From positions 1 through 64,000 of the forward strand of contig NZ_JACNMU010000008.1 in assembly GCF_014901205.1 (NCBI RefSeq): a stretch of DNA of 64,000 bases, in the 5' to 3' direction. Each line of letters starts with the position of its first letter. Position 1 is the stretch's first letter. Below are positions 9,315-23,432 of the stretch, piece after piece. The notes below the pieces were generated by a model. The model made no database searches. It was not told the DNA's origin and worked only from the letters and a program-made list of their open reading frames with translations. The stretch is from Meridianimarinicoccus sp. MJW13 (GTDB taxonomy: Bacteria > Pseudomonadota > Alphaproteobacteria > Rhodobacterales > Rhodobacteraceae). Position numbers and translations under genes: made by a program.

Positions 9315-11518
9315 GTGAACCCCACACGCTGATCGACCCCGAAACCGCCACTGCGATCCTGGCCGGGCGCCATGGCGACCCGTTCTCGGTGCTGGGCCTG
9401 CATCCGCACGATGGCAAACTGGTCGTGCGGGCAATGCGCCCCGAGGCCGAAACGGTCGAGGTACTGGACGCCCGCACCGGGCGTCGGCTGGCCGCGCTGG
9501 ATCCTCTGGGCGACGGGCTGTTCGCCGGGATCATTCCGCGCCGCAAGAACCCGTTCAAGTACTGCTTGCGGCTGACGCAGGGCGAAATCGTCTGGGAGGA
9601 CCACGACGCCTATGCCTTCGGTCCCTACCTTGGCGATCTGGATGAATACCTGCTGGGCGAAGGCACCCATGGCGAGTTGTGGAAGGCGCTTGGCGCACAT
9701 CCCTGCACCCATGACGGGATCGACGGCACGCATTTCGCGGTCTGGGCGCCCAATGCTGCGCGGGTTTCCGTGGTCGGGGATTTCAACGGCTGGGACGGAC
9801 GGCGGCATGTGATGCGGCGGCGCGGGGCCACCGGTGTGCATGAGATCTTTGTACCCGGCATCGGCGACGGCGCGGTCTACAAGTACGAATTGCTGGACGG
9901 GGCCTTCAATCTGTTGCCACTGAAGGCGGACCCGGTTGGCTTCGGCGCCGAATTGCCCCCGGCAACGGCCTCGGTGGTGCGCGATCTGCGCGGCTACGAC
10001 TGGGCCGATGGCGGCTGGCTGCAAGAGCGGGGCGCAAGGCAGAAGGTGGACCAGCCGATCTCGGTCTACGAGGTGCATCTGGAAAGCTGGCGCCGCGTGC
10101 CCGAAGAGGACAACCGGTCCCTCACCTATCGCGAACTGGCCGAGACGCTGGTGCCCTACGCCAAGGACATGGGCTTTACCCATATCGAGCTGACACCGAT
10201 CAGCGAATATCCCTTCGGCGGTTCATGGGGCTATCAGCCGGTGGGGCTGTTCGCGCCGACCTCGCGCTTTGGCACGCCCACCGATTTCCGTGCTTTCGTG
10301 GAAGCCTGCCACGCGGCGGGGCTGGGCCTGATCATCGACTGGGTGCCGGGCCACTTCCCCACCGACATGCACGGGTTGGGTCGGTTCGACGGCACCGCGC
10401 TGTACGAGCACGCGGATCCCAAGGAAGGCTATCATCCGGACTGGAACACGCTGGTCTACAACTATGGCCGCACCGAGGTTCAGAACTTCCTGATCGCCAA
10501 TGCGCGCTTCTGGTTTGAAGAGTTCCATATCGACGGGCTGCGCGTCGATGCGGTGGCCTCGATGCTCTACCGCGACTATTCGCGGAAAGAGGGCGAATGG
10601 GTGCCCAATGAACACGGCGGGCGCGAGAACCTGGAAGCCATCGCCTTCCTGCAGCGCATGAACGTCGCCGTTTACGGCGCCGACGACAGCATCATGACTG
10701 CGGCCGAGGAATCCACGGCGTTTCCCGGCGTCAGCGCGCCCACCGATGCGGGCGGCCTGGGCTTCGGGTTCAAGTGGAACATGGGCTGGATGAACGACAC
10801 TCTGCGCTACATGTCCGAAGATCCGATCAATCGGAAATACCACCACGACAAGATGACCTTCGGGCTGCACTATGCCTTCTCGGAGAACTTCATCCTGCCG
10901 CTCAGCCATGACGAGGTGGTGCACGGCAAGGGCTCGCTTCTGGCCCGGATGCCGGGCGACGACTGGCAGCGGTTCGCCAACCTGCGCGCCTATTTCGGGT
11001 TCATGTGGGGACATCCCGGCAAGAAGCTTCTGTTCATGGGGTGCGAGTTTGCCCAAGCGCAGGAATGGAACAACGAATCCAGCCTCGACTGGCATCTTCT
11101 GGATCATGCCCCGCATGCCGGGATGCAGCGGCTGGTTGGCGATCTGAACCGGCTGTATGCCGCGACACCGGCGCTGCACCAGCGCGACAGCTCGCCCGAC
11201 GGCTTCCAGTGGATCGACGGCGGCGACGCGGCCAATTCGATCTTCTCGTGGGTGCGCATGGGCGCGCCGGGCAGCGCCCCGGTGCTGGTGGTGGTCAACA
11301 TGACCCCGGTGCCCCGTCCGGGCTATCGCATCGGCGTGCCCCAGGCCGGGGTGTGGCGGGAACGGCTGAACACCGATGCCGCGACCTACGGCGGCAGCGA
11401 CACCGTTCATCCGGAAGATCTCGCCAGTTCTGACGCGCCCGCCCATGGCTGTGCCCAGTCCATCGAGATCACCGTGCCACCATTGGCAGCCGTCTTTTTC
11501 GAACGGGTCGCCGAATGA
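9311..11518 (+). CDS. glgB: 1,4-alpha-glucan branching enzyme
   Basis: Predicted 735-residue GH13 branching enzyme that cuts an alpha-1,4 chain and re-attaches it by an alpha-1,6 bond during glycogen synthesis. After an N-terminal carbohydrate-binding-like domain (about 1-105) and a CBM48 domain ([15 protein letters not shown] onwards) comes the catalytic barrel. It has nucleophile D413 in [10 protein letters not shown] and acid/base E466 in [12 protein letters not shown], 53 residues apart as in E. coli GlgB, and [13 protein letters not shown]. The start overlaps the glgP stop by four bases, and its own stop overlaps the first possible start of the glgC frame. Confidence 0.95.
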   Translation: MSEPHTLIDPETATAILAGRHGDPFSVLGLHPHDGKLVVRAMRPEAETVEVLDARTGRRLAALDPLGDGLFAGIIPRRKNPFKYCLRLTQGEIVWEDHDAYAFGPYLGDLDEYLLGEGTHGELWKALGAHPCTHDGIDGTHFAVWAPNAARVSVVGDFNGWDGRRHVMRRRGATGVHEIFVPGIGDGAVYKYELLDGAFNLLPLKADPVGFGAELPPATASVVRDLRGYDWADGGWLQERGARQKVDQPISVYEVHLESWRRVPEEDNRSLTYRELAETLVPYAKDMGFTHIELTPISEYPFGGSWGYQPVGLFAPTSRFGTPTDFRAFVEACHAAGLGLIIDWVPGHFPTDMHGLGRFDGTALYEHADPKEGYHPDWNTLVYNYGRTEVQNFLIANARFWFEEFHIDGLRVDAVASMLYRDYSRKEGEWVPNEHGGRENLEAIAFLQRMNVAVYGADDSIMTAAEESTAFPGVSAPTDAGGLGFGFKWNMGWMNDTLRYMSEDPINRKYHHDKMTFGLHYAFSENFILPLSHDEVVHGKGSLLARMPGDDWQRFANLRAYFGFMWGHPGKKLLFMGCEFAQAQEWNNESSLDWHLLDHAPHAGMQRLVGDLNRLYAATPALHQRDSSPDGFQWIDGGDAANSIFSWVRMGAPGSAPVLVVVNMTPVPRPGYRIGVPQAGVWRERLNTDAATYGGSDTVHPEDLASSDAPAHGCAQSIEITVPPLAAVFFERVAE

Positions 11519-11553
11519 GCGGCCACAAACAGATACTTTCGCGGGAGGAAACC

Positions 11554-12813
11554 ATGAGAGACGACAGATTTGGGCTGGCCCAGCAGACCATGGCCTATGT
11601 TCTGGCAGGCGGTCGCGGCAGTCGCTTGAAGGAAATGACCGATATCCGCGCCAAGCCGGCCGTCTATTTCGGCGGCAAGACCCGGATCATCGACTTTGCG
11701 CTGTCCAACGCCGTCAATTCGGGCATTCGCCGGATCGGTGTGGCCACGCAATACAAGGCGCACAGCCTGATCCGTCACATGCAGCGTGGCTGGAGCTTCT
11801 TCCGCGCCGAGCGCAACGAGAGCCTGGACATCCTGCCGGCTTCGCAGCAGCTGGACGAGGAAAACTGGTACAAGGGCACCGCCGACGCGGTGACGCAGAA
11901 CCTCAGCATCATCGAAGGCTATGGGCCGAAGTACCTGCTGGTTCTGGCCGGGGACCATATCTACAAGCAGGACTATTCCTTCATGATCGAGCAGCACGTC
12001 CGCTCGGGTGCCAAGGTCACGGTCGGCTGCATCGCAGTCCCGCGCGAGGAGGCCAAGGGCTTTGGCGTGATGGCGGTGGATGCCAGTGACAAGATCCTGG
12101 AGTTCGTCGAAAAGCCCGCCGATCCCCCGGCCATGCCCGGCGATCCGACCCGCGCTCTGGCCAGCATGGGGATCTATGTGTTCGAGACCGAATTCCTGGC
12201 CCGGATCCTGCGCGAAGATGCGAAAAACCCCGACAGCAGCCATGACTTCGGGTCGGACATCATCCCGGCCATCGTGGCCGAAGGCGGCGCCTATGCGCAT
12301 CCCTTCAGCCGTTCCAGCGTCATGTCGGGTCTGGAAACCGAACCCTACTGGCGCGACGTGGGCACCATCGACGCCTATTGGCAGGCCAACATCGACCTGA
12401 CCGATTTCAAGCCGGCGCTGGACATCTTCGCCACCGACTGGCCGATCTGGACCTATTCCGAACTGGTGCCACCCGCCAAGTTCATCCACAACGAGGAAGG
12501 CCGCCGCGGGCAGGCGGTGTCGTCGATGGTGGCCGGGGGCTGCATCATTTCGGGCTCGTCGCTGGATCGCTGCCTGCTGTTCACCGGCGTGAAGACCCAT
12601 TCGTTTGCGCAACTGGAAGGCGTCGTCGCCCTGCCCTATGTCGAAGTCGGACGCCGGGCCAAACTGAAGAACGTGGTCATCGATCGCGGCGTGAAAATTC
12701 CCGACGATCTGGTGGTTGGCGAGGATCCGGACCTTGACGCCAAGCGCTTCCGGCGGTCAGAAGGCGGCATCTGCCTGATCACGCAGGACATGATCGACAA
12801 ACTGGATGGCTGA
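11554..12813 (+). CDS. glgC: Glucose-1-phosphate adenylyltransferase (ADP-glucose pyrophosphorylase)
   Basis: Predicted 419-residue enzyme that makes ADP-glucose from ATP and glucose-1-phosphate, the committed step of glycogen synthesis. The N-terminal nucleotidyltransferase motif [16 protein letters not shown] and [11 protein letters not shown] are clear, and a left-handed beta-helix region follows from about residue 300. The frame opens at 11515 inside an ATGA overlap with glgB, but ATG 11554 follows GGGAGGAA at good spacing and gives the usual length, so I prefer it. Family members are allosterically controlled by sugar phosphates; the sequence alone does not show which effector applies. 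Confidence 0.94.
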   Translation: MRDDRFGLAQQTMAYVLAGGRGSRLKEMTDIRAKPAVYFGGKTRIIDFALSNAVNSGIRRIGVATQYKAHSLIRHMQRGWSFFRAERNESLDILPASQQLDEENWYKGTADAVTQNLSIIEGYGPKYLLVLAGDHIYKQDYSFMIEQHVRSGAKVTVGCIAVPREEAKGFGVMAVDASDKILEFVEKPADPPAMPGDPTRALASMGIYVFETEFLARILREDAKNPDSSHDFGSDIIPAIVAEGGAYAHPFSRSSVMSGLETEPYWRDVGTIDAYWQANIDLTDFKPALDIFATDWPIWTYSELVPPAKFIHNEEGRRGQAVSSMVAGGCIISGSSLDRCLLFTGVKTHSFAQLEGVVALPYVEVGRRAKLKNVVIDRGVKIPDDLVVGEDPDLDAKRFRRSEGGICLITQDMIDKLDG

Positions 12814-12814
12814 C

Positions 12815-14251
12815 ATGCAGGTCTTGATGGTGGCGTCTGAATGCGCCCCTTTTGCAAAAACCGGGGGGCTGGCCGATGTGGTCGGCGCCCTGCCCGCAGC
12901 TTTGGCCCCTCTGGGGATCGAAGCGCGGGTTCTGATGCCCGCCTATCCGGCGCTGTTCCCGCTGCTGCCCGAGGGCGAGGAAGTGGCGCGGTTTGACAAT
13001 CTGCCTGGTGGCGCCGGGCGCGTGGTGCGCGTCACCTCGCGCGGGGTGCCGCTGCTGCTGCTGGACATGCCGCAGCTGTTCGACCGTCCCGCAGGGCTTT
13101 ACATTGACGAGAATGGCACCGACTGGGCCGACAATCCCATCCGCTTCGGTGCCCTGTCGCGGGCCGCGGCCTGGATCTGTGCCGGCGCCATCGAAGGCTA
13201 TACCCCCGATGTGCTGCATGCCCATGATTGGCAGGCCGCTCTGGCCCCGGTCTATCTGAAGATGGACGGGCACGATCAGCCGCCCTCGGTCCTGACCATT
13301 CACAACATCGCTTTCCAGGGCCTGTGCGGGCCGGAAGCCCTTGGGCCCCTGGGTCTGAAAGGCGACTGGTTCCATCCCGAGGCGCTGGAATACTACGGCC
13401 AGATCGGGTTCCTGAAGTCCGGGCTGGTATTTTCCGATCGCATCACCACAGTCAGTCCGACCTACGCGCGCGAGATCCTGACGCCGGAATTCGGCATGGG
13501 GCTGGAAGGCGTGCTGCAAAACCGTGGCGCGGCGTTGAGCGGGTTGCTCAACGGCATCGACACCGAGGCCTGGGATCCCGCCGCCGATGCGGCCCTGCCC
13601 CGACCGTTCGAGGCGCGCAGCCTCAAGCGCAAGGCCGAGAACCGGGCCGCCGTCTGCACCCGCATGGGTCTGGACCCTGACGTCAACGGGCCGCTGTTCT
13701 GCGTCATCAGCCGCCTGACCGGCCAGAAAGGGCTGGATGCGCTGCTGGAAGCGGTGCCGCATCTGGTCAACCGGGGCGCACAACTGGCGGTTCTGGGCAC
13801 CGGCGCGCCGGAACTGGAACGTGGATTCGTGCAGGCTGCCGAGGCCTTTCCGGGCCGCGTCGGCACCGTCATCGGCTATGACGAGACGCTGGCCCACCTG
13901 TTGCAAGGCGGCAGCGACGCCATCCTGATCCCCTCGCGGTTCGAACCCTGCGGCCTGACCCAGCTTTACGGGCTGCGCTATGGCACGCTGCCGGTCGTGG
14001 CCCGAACCGGCGGTTTGGCCGACACGGTGATCGACGCCAATGCCGCCGCCCTGACCGCCAAGGCCGCTACCGGCTTCGTTTTCGACGAGGTCAGCGCCGA
14101 GGGCATCGCGCAGGTCATCGACCGGGTGGTCGAGGTCTATTCCGAGCCGCGGGTCTGGCAGACGATGCAACGCGCAGCGATGAAACAGCCAGTCGGCTGG
14201 GAACGGTCGGCACGTGGATACGCCGACCTCTATGCGTCGCTGGCCCCATGA
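12815..14251 (+). CDS. glgA: Glycogen synthase (ADP-glucose dependent)
   Basis: Predicted 478-residue GT5 glucosyltransferase that extends alpha-1,4-glucan chains from ADP-glucose. K15 lies in the diagnostic KTGGLADVVGALP, and the C-terminal half has the GT-B donor site with SRFEPCGLTQLYGLRYGTLPVV. ATG 12815 gives the family-typical MQVLMVASE start; ATG 12806, which overlaps the glgC stop, would add three residues and is equally possible. The next gene, glgX, begins four bases before this stop (ATGA), so the whole operon is translationally coupled. Confidence 0.95.
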   Translation: MQVLMVASECAPFAKTGGLADVVGALPAALAPLGIEARVLMPAYPALFPLLPEGEEVARFDNLPGGAGRVVRVTSRGVPLLLLDMPQLFDRPAGLYIDENGTDWADNPIRFGALSRAAAWICAGAIEGYTPDVLHAHDWQAALAPVYLKMDGHDQPPSVLTIHNIAFQGLCGPEALGPLGLKGDWFHPEALEYYGQIGFLKSGLVFSDRITTVSPTYAREILTPEFGMGLEGVLQNRGAALSGLLNGIDTEAWDPAADAALPRPFEARSLKRKAENRAAVCTRMGLDPDVNGPLFCVISRLTGQKGLDALLEAVPHLVNRGAQLAVLGTGAPELERGFVQAAEAFPGRVGTVIGYDETLAHLLQGGSDAILIPSRFEPCGLTQLYGLRYGTLPVVARTGGLADTVIDANAAALTAKAATGFVFDEVSAEGIAQVIDRVVEVYSEPRVWQTMQRAAMKQPVGWERSARGYADLYASLAP

Positions 14252-16349
14252 ACTGTCACACCGCTGTGGATGCCCTGTTTGAACCCGGACGACCGACCCG
14301 CCTGGGCGCGCATTTCGACGGGGGTGGCACCAATTTCGCGGTGTTCTCGCAACATGCGACACAGGTCTACCTGTGCCTCTTTTCGCCCGATGGAAAGCGC
14401 GAGGAACGGCGGCTGCCGCTGCCCGAACGCACCGGTGATATCTGGCATGGCTACCTGCCCGGCCTGCGGCCCGGCACGCTGTATGGCTACCGGGCAGACG
14501 GACCCTACGCGCCGGACCATGGGCATCGGTTCAACCTTCACAAGCTGCTTCTGGATCCCTACACGCGCGAGTTGCGGGGCGGGTTTACCAACCATCCCAC
14601 CACCTACGGCTACAGGACCGACGCGGCAGAGGCTGACCTGATCATCAACCCCTGCGATAGCGCTGCCCATGTGCCCAAAAGCGTCGTGTCGAACCCCGAT
14701 CAGTTCCGGCCCGATGCCCAGAACCTGCAACGGCCCTGGGAAGAAACCCAGATCTACGAGGCGCACGTCAAGGGCACCACGATCCGGCATCCCGGCATTC
14801 ACCCCTCGCTGCGCGGCACCTTCGAAGGGATGGCCGCGCCCGCCATGCTCGATCACCTGACCCGGCTTGGCGTCACGGCGGTGGAACTGTTGCCGGTGCA
14901 GGCCCTGAAATCCGAAGGCGGCTTGGCGCAGCGCGGGTTGGTCAACTACTGGGGCTACAACACCATTGGCTTCTTCGCCCCCGAACCGCGCTATTTCGGG
15001 CCGATGGGCGTGCAGGGCTTCCGCGCCATGGTCAGCCGGTTCCATTCTGCCGGGATCGAGGTGATCCTTGACGTGGTCTACAACCACACCGCCGAGGGCG
15101 ATCATCTTGGTCAAACCCTGTGCTTTCGCGGGCTGGACAATGCCGCCTACTACCGGCTGCAGGACGGCGATCCGCGCCACTATGTGAACGACACCGGCTG
15201 TGGCAACACGCTGGATGTCAGCCATCCCTTCGTGCTGCGCATGGTGATGGACAGCCTGCGGTTCTGGGTCGAGGTCATGGGCGTCGACGGCTTCCGCTTC
15301 GATCTGGCCACCACGTTGGGGCGCGAAGCGCATGGTTTCGATCCGAACGGCGGATTTCTGGATGCCCTGCGTCAGGATCCGGTGCTGGCCGGGGTCAAGC
15401 TGATTGCCGAACCGTGGGACATTGGTCCGGGTGGTTATCAACTGGGCCAGTTCCCGCCCGAATTTGCCGAATGGAACGACACCGGGCGCGACACTTATCG
15501 CCGGTTCTGGCGCGGTGATCAGGAAAGCGCGCAGGCGCTTGGCTCGGCGCTGCTGGGCTCGTCTTCCGTGTTCGAACGGCCCGGACGCCGGACCTGGGCC
15601 GCGATCAACTATGCGGCGTCGCACGATGGTTATACCCTTGCCGATCTGACCTGCTATGAGCGCCGCCACAATCACGCCAATGGCGAGAACAACCGCGACG
15701 GGCACAAGGCGAATTTCAGCGAGAATTTCGGCGTCGAGGGCGCCACCGACGATCCTGTCATCACGGCAAGCCGACAGCAGAGACAGCGCAACCTGCTGGC
15801 CACCGTCTTTCTGTCCCAAGGCACCCCGATGCTGCTGGCGGGCGACGAAGGCGGGCAGTCGCAACAGGGCAACAACAACGCCTATTGCCAGGACAACGAG
15901 ACCAGCTGGATCGACTGGGAGGCGCTGGATCCGGACATGATCGCCTTCACCGCCGCGTTGACGCGGTTCCGTCACGACCATCCGGTGCTGCGGCAAAGCC
16001 AGTATCTGCACGGCGCCGCGCGTGCCTCGGACGGGCAACGCGATGTCGAATGGCGCGACTTTGACGGCAGCACGCTGGACTGGCACGACCCGGACCTGTC
16101 CGGCCTGTGCCTGCATCTGCGCGGCTGCGCCGAATGCCTCAAGGGCGATGCCCTGCGCGACGAGGTCCTGATCGCCATCAACCGCAGTTCCGAAGATCGG
16201 GTTCTGGACCTGCCCAACCCCGGTGCGCGGGTCTGGACCCGCGCCATTGACACGAACAGGGCGCACCAGGGCAGCAAGCGCGAAACCGCACGCGAGACCA
16301 CGCTGAAGGCGCACACTCTGGTCGCCTTCTGCCTGACCGGGGATGAGGC

Positions 16350-16353
<4 letters not shown>
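14248..16353 (+). CDS. glgX: Glycogen debranching enzyme
   Basis: Predicted 701-residue GH13 isoamylase-type enzyme that hydrolyses alpha-1,6 branches of phosphorylase-trimmed glycogen. A CBM48-like N-terminal domain (HFDGGGTNFAVFS) precedes the barrel, with nucleophile D352 in VDGFRFDLATTLGRE, acid/base E388 in LIAEPWDIGPGGYQLG, and YNHTAEGDHLG. Length and motif order match GlgX. It acts with GlgP and MalQ in glycogen breakdown, and start and stop overlap both neighbours by ATGA. Confidence 0.95.
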
Positions 16354-19945
<3,592 letters not shown>

Positions 19946-19957
19946 TCACCGCAGATC

Positions 19958-19984
19958 GCCCCCGGCCGGTCAGCGCCGGGGGGC
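19958..19984. terminator. GC-rich hairpin between converging pgm and lrp genes
   Basis: GCCCCCGGC (19958-19966) pairs with GCCGGGGGGC (19975-19984) across a short loop that includes the stop codon of the leftward regulator. There is no T-run on either strand, so it is a weak terminator candidate; it is listed because it is the only structure between two converging operons. Confidence 0.35.
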
Positions 19985-20449
19985 GGTCGGCTGCAAGGGC
20001 ACCGGGCGCTGTTCCTCCATCGCTTCCATGGCGAAGAACGAGGTGACGGTTTCCAATTCGATCCCAGCAATCAGGCGGCGATAGCAGCCGTCATAGCTGG
20101 CCATGTCGCGGGTGACGATCTTCAGCAGATAGTCGTATTCACCACCGATCCGGTAGAAATCCACCACGTCGTCCAGTGCGGCGACGTGCTTGCGGAATGT
20201 TTCCAGCCATTGCACGGAATGATGGCGGGTGCGGATCATCACGAATACCACCAGCCCTGCCCCTACCGCATCGCGGTTCAGCAGCACCGTGTAGCCGCGA
20301 ATGGCCCCCTTTGTATCCAGCACCTTCAACCGCCGCCAGCAGGCGTTTTGCGACAGGCCGACCTTGTCGCTGAGCGCCCGTTGCGACTGTGAGGAGTCTT
20401 TTTGCAGTTCTGCCAGTATTCGGCAGTCGATGTGATCTAGCGAAATCAT
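19970..20449 (-). CDS. Lrp/AsnC-family transcriptional regulator
   Basis: Predicted 159-residue DNA-binding regulator. An N-terminal winged helix-turn-helix (residues about 5-45, RALSDKVGLSQNACWRRLKVLDTKGAI) is followed by a RAM ligand-binding domain. Family members usually sense amino acids or close analogues and act on adjacent divergent genes. Here the gene faces the large aminotransferase/MFS/opine dehydrogenase/ABC locus across 122 bases containing three AT-rich palindromes, so it is very probably the local regulator. The ligand is likely an amino acid-like intermediate of that locus (inference). Confidence 0.92.
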   Translation of the reverse strand: MISLDHIDCRILAELQKDSSQSQRALSDKVGLSQNACWRRLKVLDTKGAIRGYTVLLNRDAVGAGLVVFVMIRTRHHSVQWLETFRKHVAALDDVVDFYRIGGEYDYLLKIVTRDMASYDGCYRRLIAGIELETVTSFFAMEAMEEQRPVPLQPTAPRR

Positions 20450-20508
20450 GATATGTCTATCATATGATAGAAATTGGGCCGTAGTATAGCAAAATCATGT
20501 GATGATTT
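20445..20508. promoter_or_regulatory. Three palindromes in the lrp/aminotransferase divergent promoter
   Basis: ATCATGAT (20445-20452, over the regulator start codon), the perfect 14-mer CTATCATATGATAG (20457-20470), and AAATCAT-GTG-ATGATTT (20492-20508). All share an ATCAT/ATGAT core. Such multi-site, AT-rich dyads are typical of Lrp/AsnC octamer binding, so this is the likely control point of the divergent operon and of the regulator itself. Confidence 0.6.
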
Positions 20509-20571
20509 CGCGGGGACAATGGGTCAGAACTGGTCCGGACAGACCGTCCGACCTTTCTTCTCTGGATAACC

Positions 20572-22062
20572 ATGCAACCACTGGAACAATTCCGCGAAAC
20601 CCTCTCGGCCCCCGATCTGGTGGAGCGCCTGCGCGCGGGCCTGATCGGCAGCAATGCCACCATCCCCGGCCCCTATGGCGCGCGGCCGCTGGTCTATGCG
20701 GATTACGTCGCCTCGGGCCGTGCCCTGACCCAGGTCGAGGATTTCATCCGCGACGCGGTCCTGCCCTATTACGCCAACAGCCATACCGAGGCCTCGTATT
20801 GCGGGGCTTTCTGCACTCGGCTGCGCAATGCCGCAAGGGCCGAGATCGCCCGCATCGTCGGCGCGCCGGAAGGCCACAGTGTTGTGTTCACCGGCGCGGG
20901 CGCGACGGCGGGTCTGAACCGGCTGGTGGGCCTGCTGGATATTCCCGCGCTGGTCGCGGGCGGAGGCCGGGTGGTGATCCTGATTGGCCCCTACGAGCAT
21001 CATTCCAACCTGCTGCCGTGGCGCGAAAGCGGCGCCGAATGCATCGAGATCCCCGAAGCCGCGCAGGGCGGCCCGGACATGGCGGTGCTGGAACAGGCGC
21101 TGGTCGCGGCACGGGGCGCGGATCTGATCGTCGGGGCCTTTTCAGCGGCTTCCAATGTGACCGGCATCCTGACCGACACCGATGCGGTGACGCGATTGCT
21201 GAAGGCGCATGGGGCGCTGTCGATCTGGGACTATGCCTGCGGCGCGCCCTATATCGACATGCAGATGCAGGCGGGCGGCGATTGTGCCAAGGATGCCATC
21301 GTGTTCTCGGCGCACAAGTTTCCGGGCGGTCCCGGTGCCTCGGGTGTGCTGGTGGTGCGCGATGCCATCGCCCGGCGCCGAACCCCGACCCTGCCCGGCG
21401 GCGGCACCGTGTCCTTCGTATCGCCGTGGTCGCATGTCTATTCCGAAAGCCTGACGCACCGCGAAGAAGCCGGCACCCCGAACGTGGTCGGCGACATCCG
21501 TGCCGCCCTTGTGCTGATGGTGAAGGAAGCTTTGGGCCAGGACTGGCTGGACCAGCGGCAGGCCGAGCTGCGGGCCCGTGCGCTGGCGGTCTGGAGTGCC
21601 AATCCGCGCCTCCAGATTCTGGGCAATGCCAATGCGCCGGCAATCCCGATCTTTTCGTTCCGCATTCGCGATGGCGCGGGCGGCCATTTGCATCACCAAT
21701 GGTTTACCCGCCTGCTCAGCGACCTGCACGGCATACAGGCGCGCGGCGGCTGTGCCTGTGCGGGTTCCTATGCCCACCGCCTGCTGAATCTCGACAAGGC
21801 GGCCTCGGATGCGACGTTGGCGGCACTGGAAACCGGGCAGGAAGCCGAGAAGCCCGGCTGGGTCCGGCTTAATCTTTCAGCCCTGCTGACCGATGAGAAG
21901 GCAGATTTCATCATCGACAGTGTCGACAACCTTGCTCAGGTTGCGGCATGTTACCTTGATGAGTACGAGGGCGACGCGAGTACCGCCCGTTTCGCCCACC
22001 GCAGCTTGCGCCCGTCCGGTCAGCCAGAACCGCCGTCCGAGGGGCGCAAGGAGAGAGCCTAG
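20572..22062 (+). CDS. Class-V aminotransferase fold, PLP-dependent enzyme (cysteine desulfurase-like)
   Basis: Predicted 496-residue fold-type I PLP enzyme of the class-V group, which includes cysteine desulfurases, isopenicillin-N epimerase-like enzymes and some aminotransferases. The PLP lysine sits in IVFSAHKFPGGPGASG, and the N-terminal HTEASYCGAFCTRLRNAAR helix and the GGCACAGSYAHRLL segment near residue 390 resemble desulfurase-type enzymes. It is first in the operon facing the Lrp-type regulator, with the MFS gene two bases downstream. The reaction cannot be fixed: transamination, C-S cleavage or epimerisation are all open. Confidence 0.8.
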   Translation: MQPLEQFRETLSAPDLVERLRAGLIGSNATIPGPYGARPLVYADYVASGRALTQVEDFIRDAVLPYYANSHTEASYCGAFCTRLRNAARAEIARIVGAPEGHSVVFTGAGATAGLNRLVGLLDIPALVAGGGRVVILIGPYEHHSNLLPWRESGAECIEIPEAAQGGPDMAVLEQALVAARGADLIVGAFSAASNVTGILTDTDAVTRLLKAHGALSIWDYACGAPYIDMQMQAGGDCAKDAIVFSAHKFPGGPGASGVLVVRDAIARRRTPTLPGGGTVSFVSPWSHVYSESLTHREEAGTPNVVGDIRAALVLMVKEALGQDWLDQRQAELRARALAVWSANPRLQILGNANAPAIPIFSFRIRDGAGGHLHHQWFTRLLSDLHGIQARGGCACAGSYAHRLLNLDKAASDATLAALETGQEAEKPGWVRLNLSALLTDEKADFIIDSVDNLAQVAACYLDEYEGDASTARFAHRSLRPSGQPEPPSEGRKERA

Positions 22063-22064
22063 AT

Positions 22065-23390
22065 TTGAACCACCCGCTCAGAAATCCCCAGTTCCGGCGC
22101 CTGTTCGCCGCACAGATACTGTCGCTGACCGGGGTCGGAATTCTGACGGTGTCGCTGGCGCTCAGTGCCTATGATTTCGGCGGCATCTCGCTGGGCGGTA
22201 CCATTCTGGGCGGCATTCTGGCACTGAAGATGGTGGCCTATGTGCTGGTCTCGCCGGTGGCCGAAGCGGCGCTGTCGCACTATCCGCGTCGGCCGGTTCT
22301 GGCGATGATCGACCTTATGCGCATGGGCATTGTCGCGCTGATGGCGCTGGCCGTGGGGCCGTGGCAGGTGGCGGGGCTGGCCTTCGTGTTCTTCGCCTTC
22401 GCCTCGGGCTTCACGCCGCTGTTCCAGTCGGTGATCGCCGACATGATCCCGGACGAGGCCGAATACGCCCGCGCGCTGGCCCTGTCGCGGCTGGCCTATA
22501 CGCTGGAGTCGATCCTCAGCCCGGTGATCGCCGCACTGGCGCTGAACCTGATCGCACCGGGGCAGTTGTTCTTCTTGGCCAGTCTCAGCTTTGCGGGATC
22601 CATCGTGATGCTGATGCTGACCCGGTTTCCCGCCCTTGTGGCCACCGCCAAGACCCCGTTCCGACAGCGCCTGCCGCGCGGTTTGCGGATCTACCTGCGC
22701 ACCCCGCGCCTGCGCGGCCTGTGGCTGATGCAATTCGCCCTGTCGCTGATGATGGCCTGGGTGCTGGTCAACTCGGTCATCTACGCCGCCGCGCATTTTG
22801 AAACCGGCGTTGAATTCTATCCCCGTTTGATGACCTGCTATGGGATGGGTGCGGCGGTGCTGGCCCTGCTGGTGCCGCGCTTGCTGGACCATGCCAGCGA
22901 GCGGCGGATCATGACGCTGGGGGTTGTGATCTTCGCGGCTCTGGGGGCGCTGGTCCTGCTGTCGCCCGGCGAAACCGGCGCGCTGGTCCTTTGGTTCGGC
23001 TTCGGGGCGGCGGCCTCGCTGGTGCTGACCCCTGGCGGGCTGATCATCACACGCTCCAGCACCTCCGAAAATCGCCCGGCGGTATTTGCCGCGCAATTCG
23101 CCCTGTCCCATGCGGGCTGGCTGCTGGCCTATCCGGCCGCCGGTCTGCTGGGCGCGGCCGTCGGTCCGGCCCCGGCCATGGCCGGGCTGTGCATCGCGGC
23201 CCTTTTGACGCTGGTGCTGGCCGCCCGCGTCTGGGTGGCCGAACCGCCGGCCGGCCTGGTTCACGAACATCCCGAACTTCCCGAAGGCCATCCGCATCTG
23301 CGCGAACATTACGCGCAGGGCCATCGCCACCGGCATCGCTATTTCATCGACGACCTGCACCCGCATTGGCCCGGCAGCACCACCGCCTGA
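22065..23390 (+). CDS. MFS transporter with histidine-rich C-terminal tail (putative exporter)
   Basis: Predicted 441-residue inner-membrane transporter of the major facilitator superfamily, with about 10-12 membrane segments. The opening LRNPQFRRLFAAQILSLTG resembles the EntS-type drug/siderophore exporters. From about residue 402 the cytosolic tail holds ten histidines in about 36 residues (for example GHPHLREHYAQGHRHRHRY), suggesting metal binding. The TTG start at 22065 follows AAGGAGAGA and lies two bases after the aminotransferase stop. It probably exports the product of this locus, but direction and substrate are inferred. Confidence 0.78.
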   Translation: MNHPLRNPQFRRLFAAQILSLTGVGILTVSLALSAYDFGGISLGGTILGGILALKMVAYVLVSPVAEAALSHYPRRPVLAMIDLMRMGIVALMALAVGPWQVAGLAFVFFAFASGFTPLFQSVIADMIPDEAEYARALALSRLAYTLESILSPVIAALALNLIAPGQLFFLASLSFAGSIVMLMLTRFPALVATAKTPFRQRLPRGLRIYLRTPRLRGLWLMQFALSLMMAWVLVNSVIYAAAHFETGVEFYPRLMTCYGMGAAVLALLVPRLLDHASERRIMTLGVVIFAALGALVLLSPGETGALVLWFGFGAAASLVLTPGGLIITRSSTSENRPAVFAAQFALSHAGWLLAYPAAGLLGAAVGPAPAMAGLCIAALLTLVLAARVWVAEPPAGLVHEHPELPEGHPHLREHYAQGHRHRHRYFIDDLHPHWPGSTTA

Positions 23391-23432
23391 GCCCACCCCG
23401 TGCAGTTGAACTTCAGAGGTAAGAGACAGACC

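Noticed and set aside
6894-9434. Leftward 846-codon frame opposite glgP
   Set aside because: Shadow of the phosphorylase gene: no ribosome-binding site, no domain.
20572-22062. Calling the class-V enzyme an iron-sulfur cluster cysteine desulfurase (sufS/iscS)
   Set aside because: No suf or isc genes are nearby and the protein is about 90 residues longer than usual; context points to the orphan pathway.
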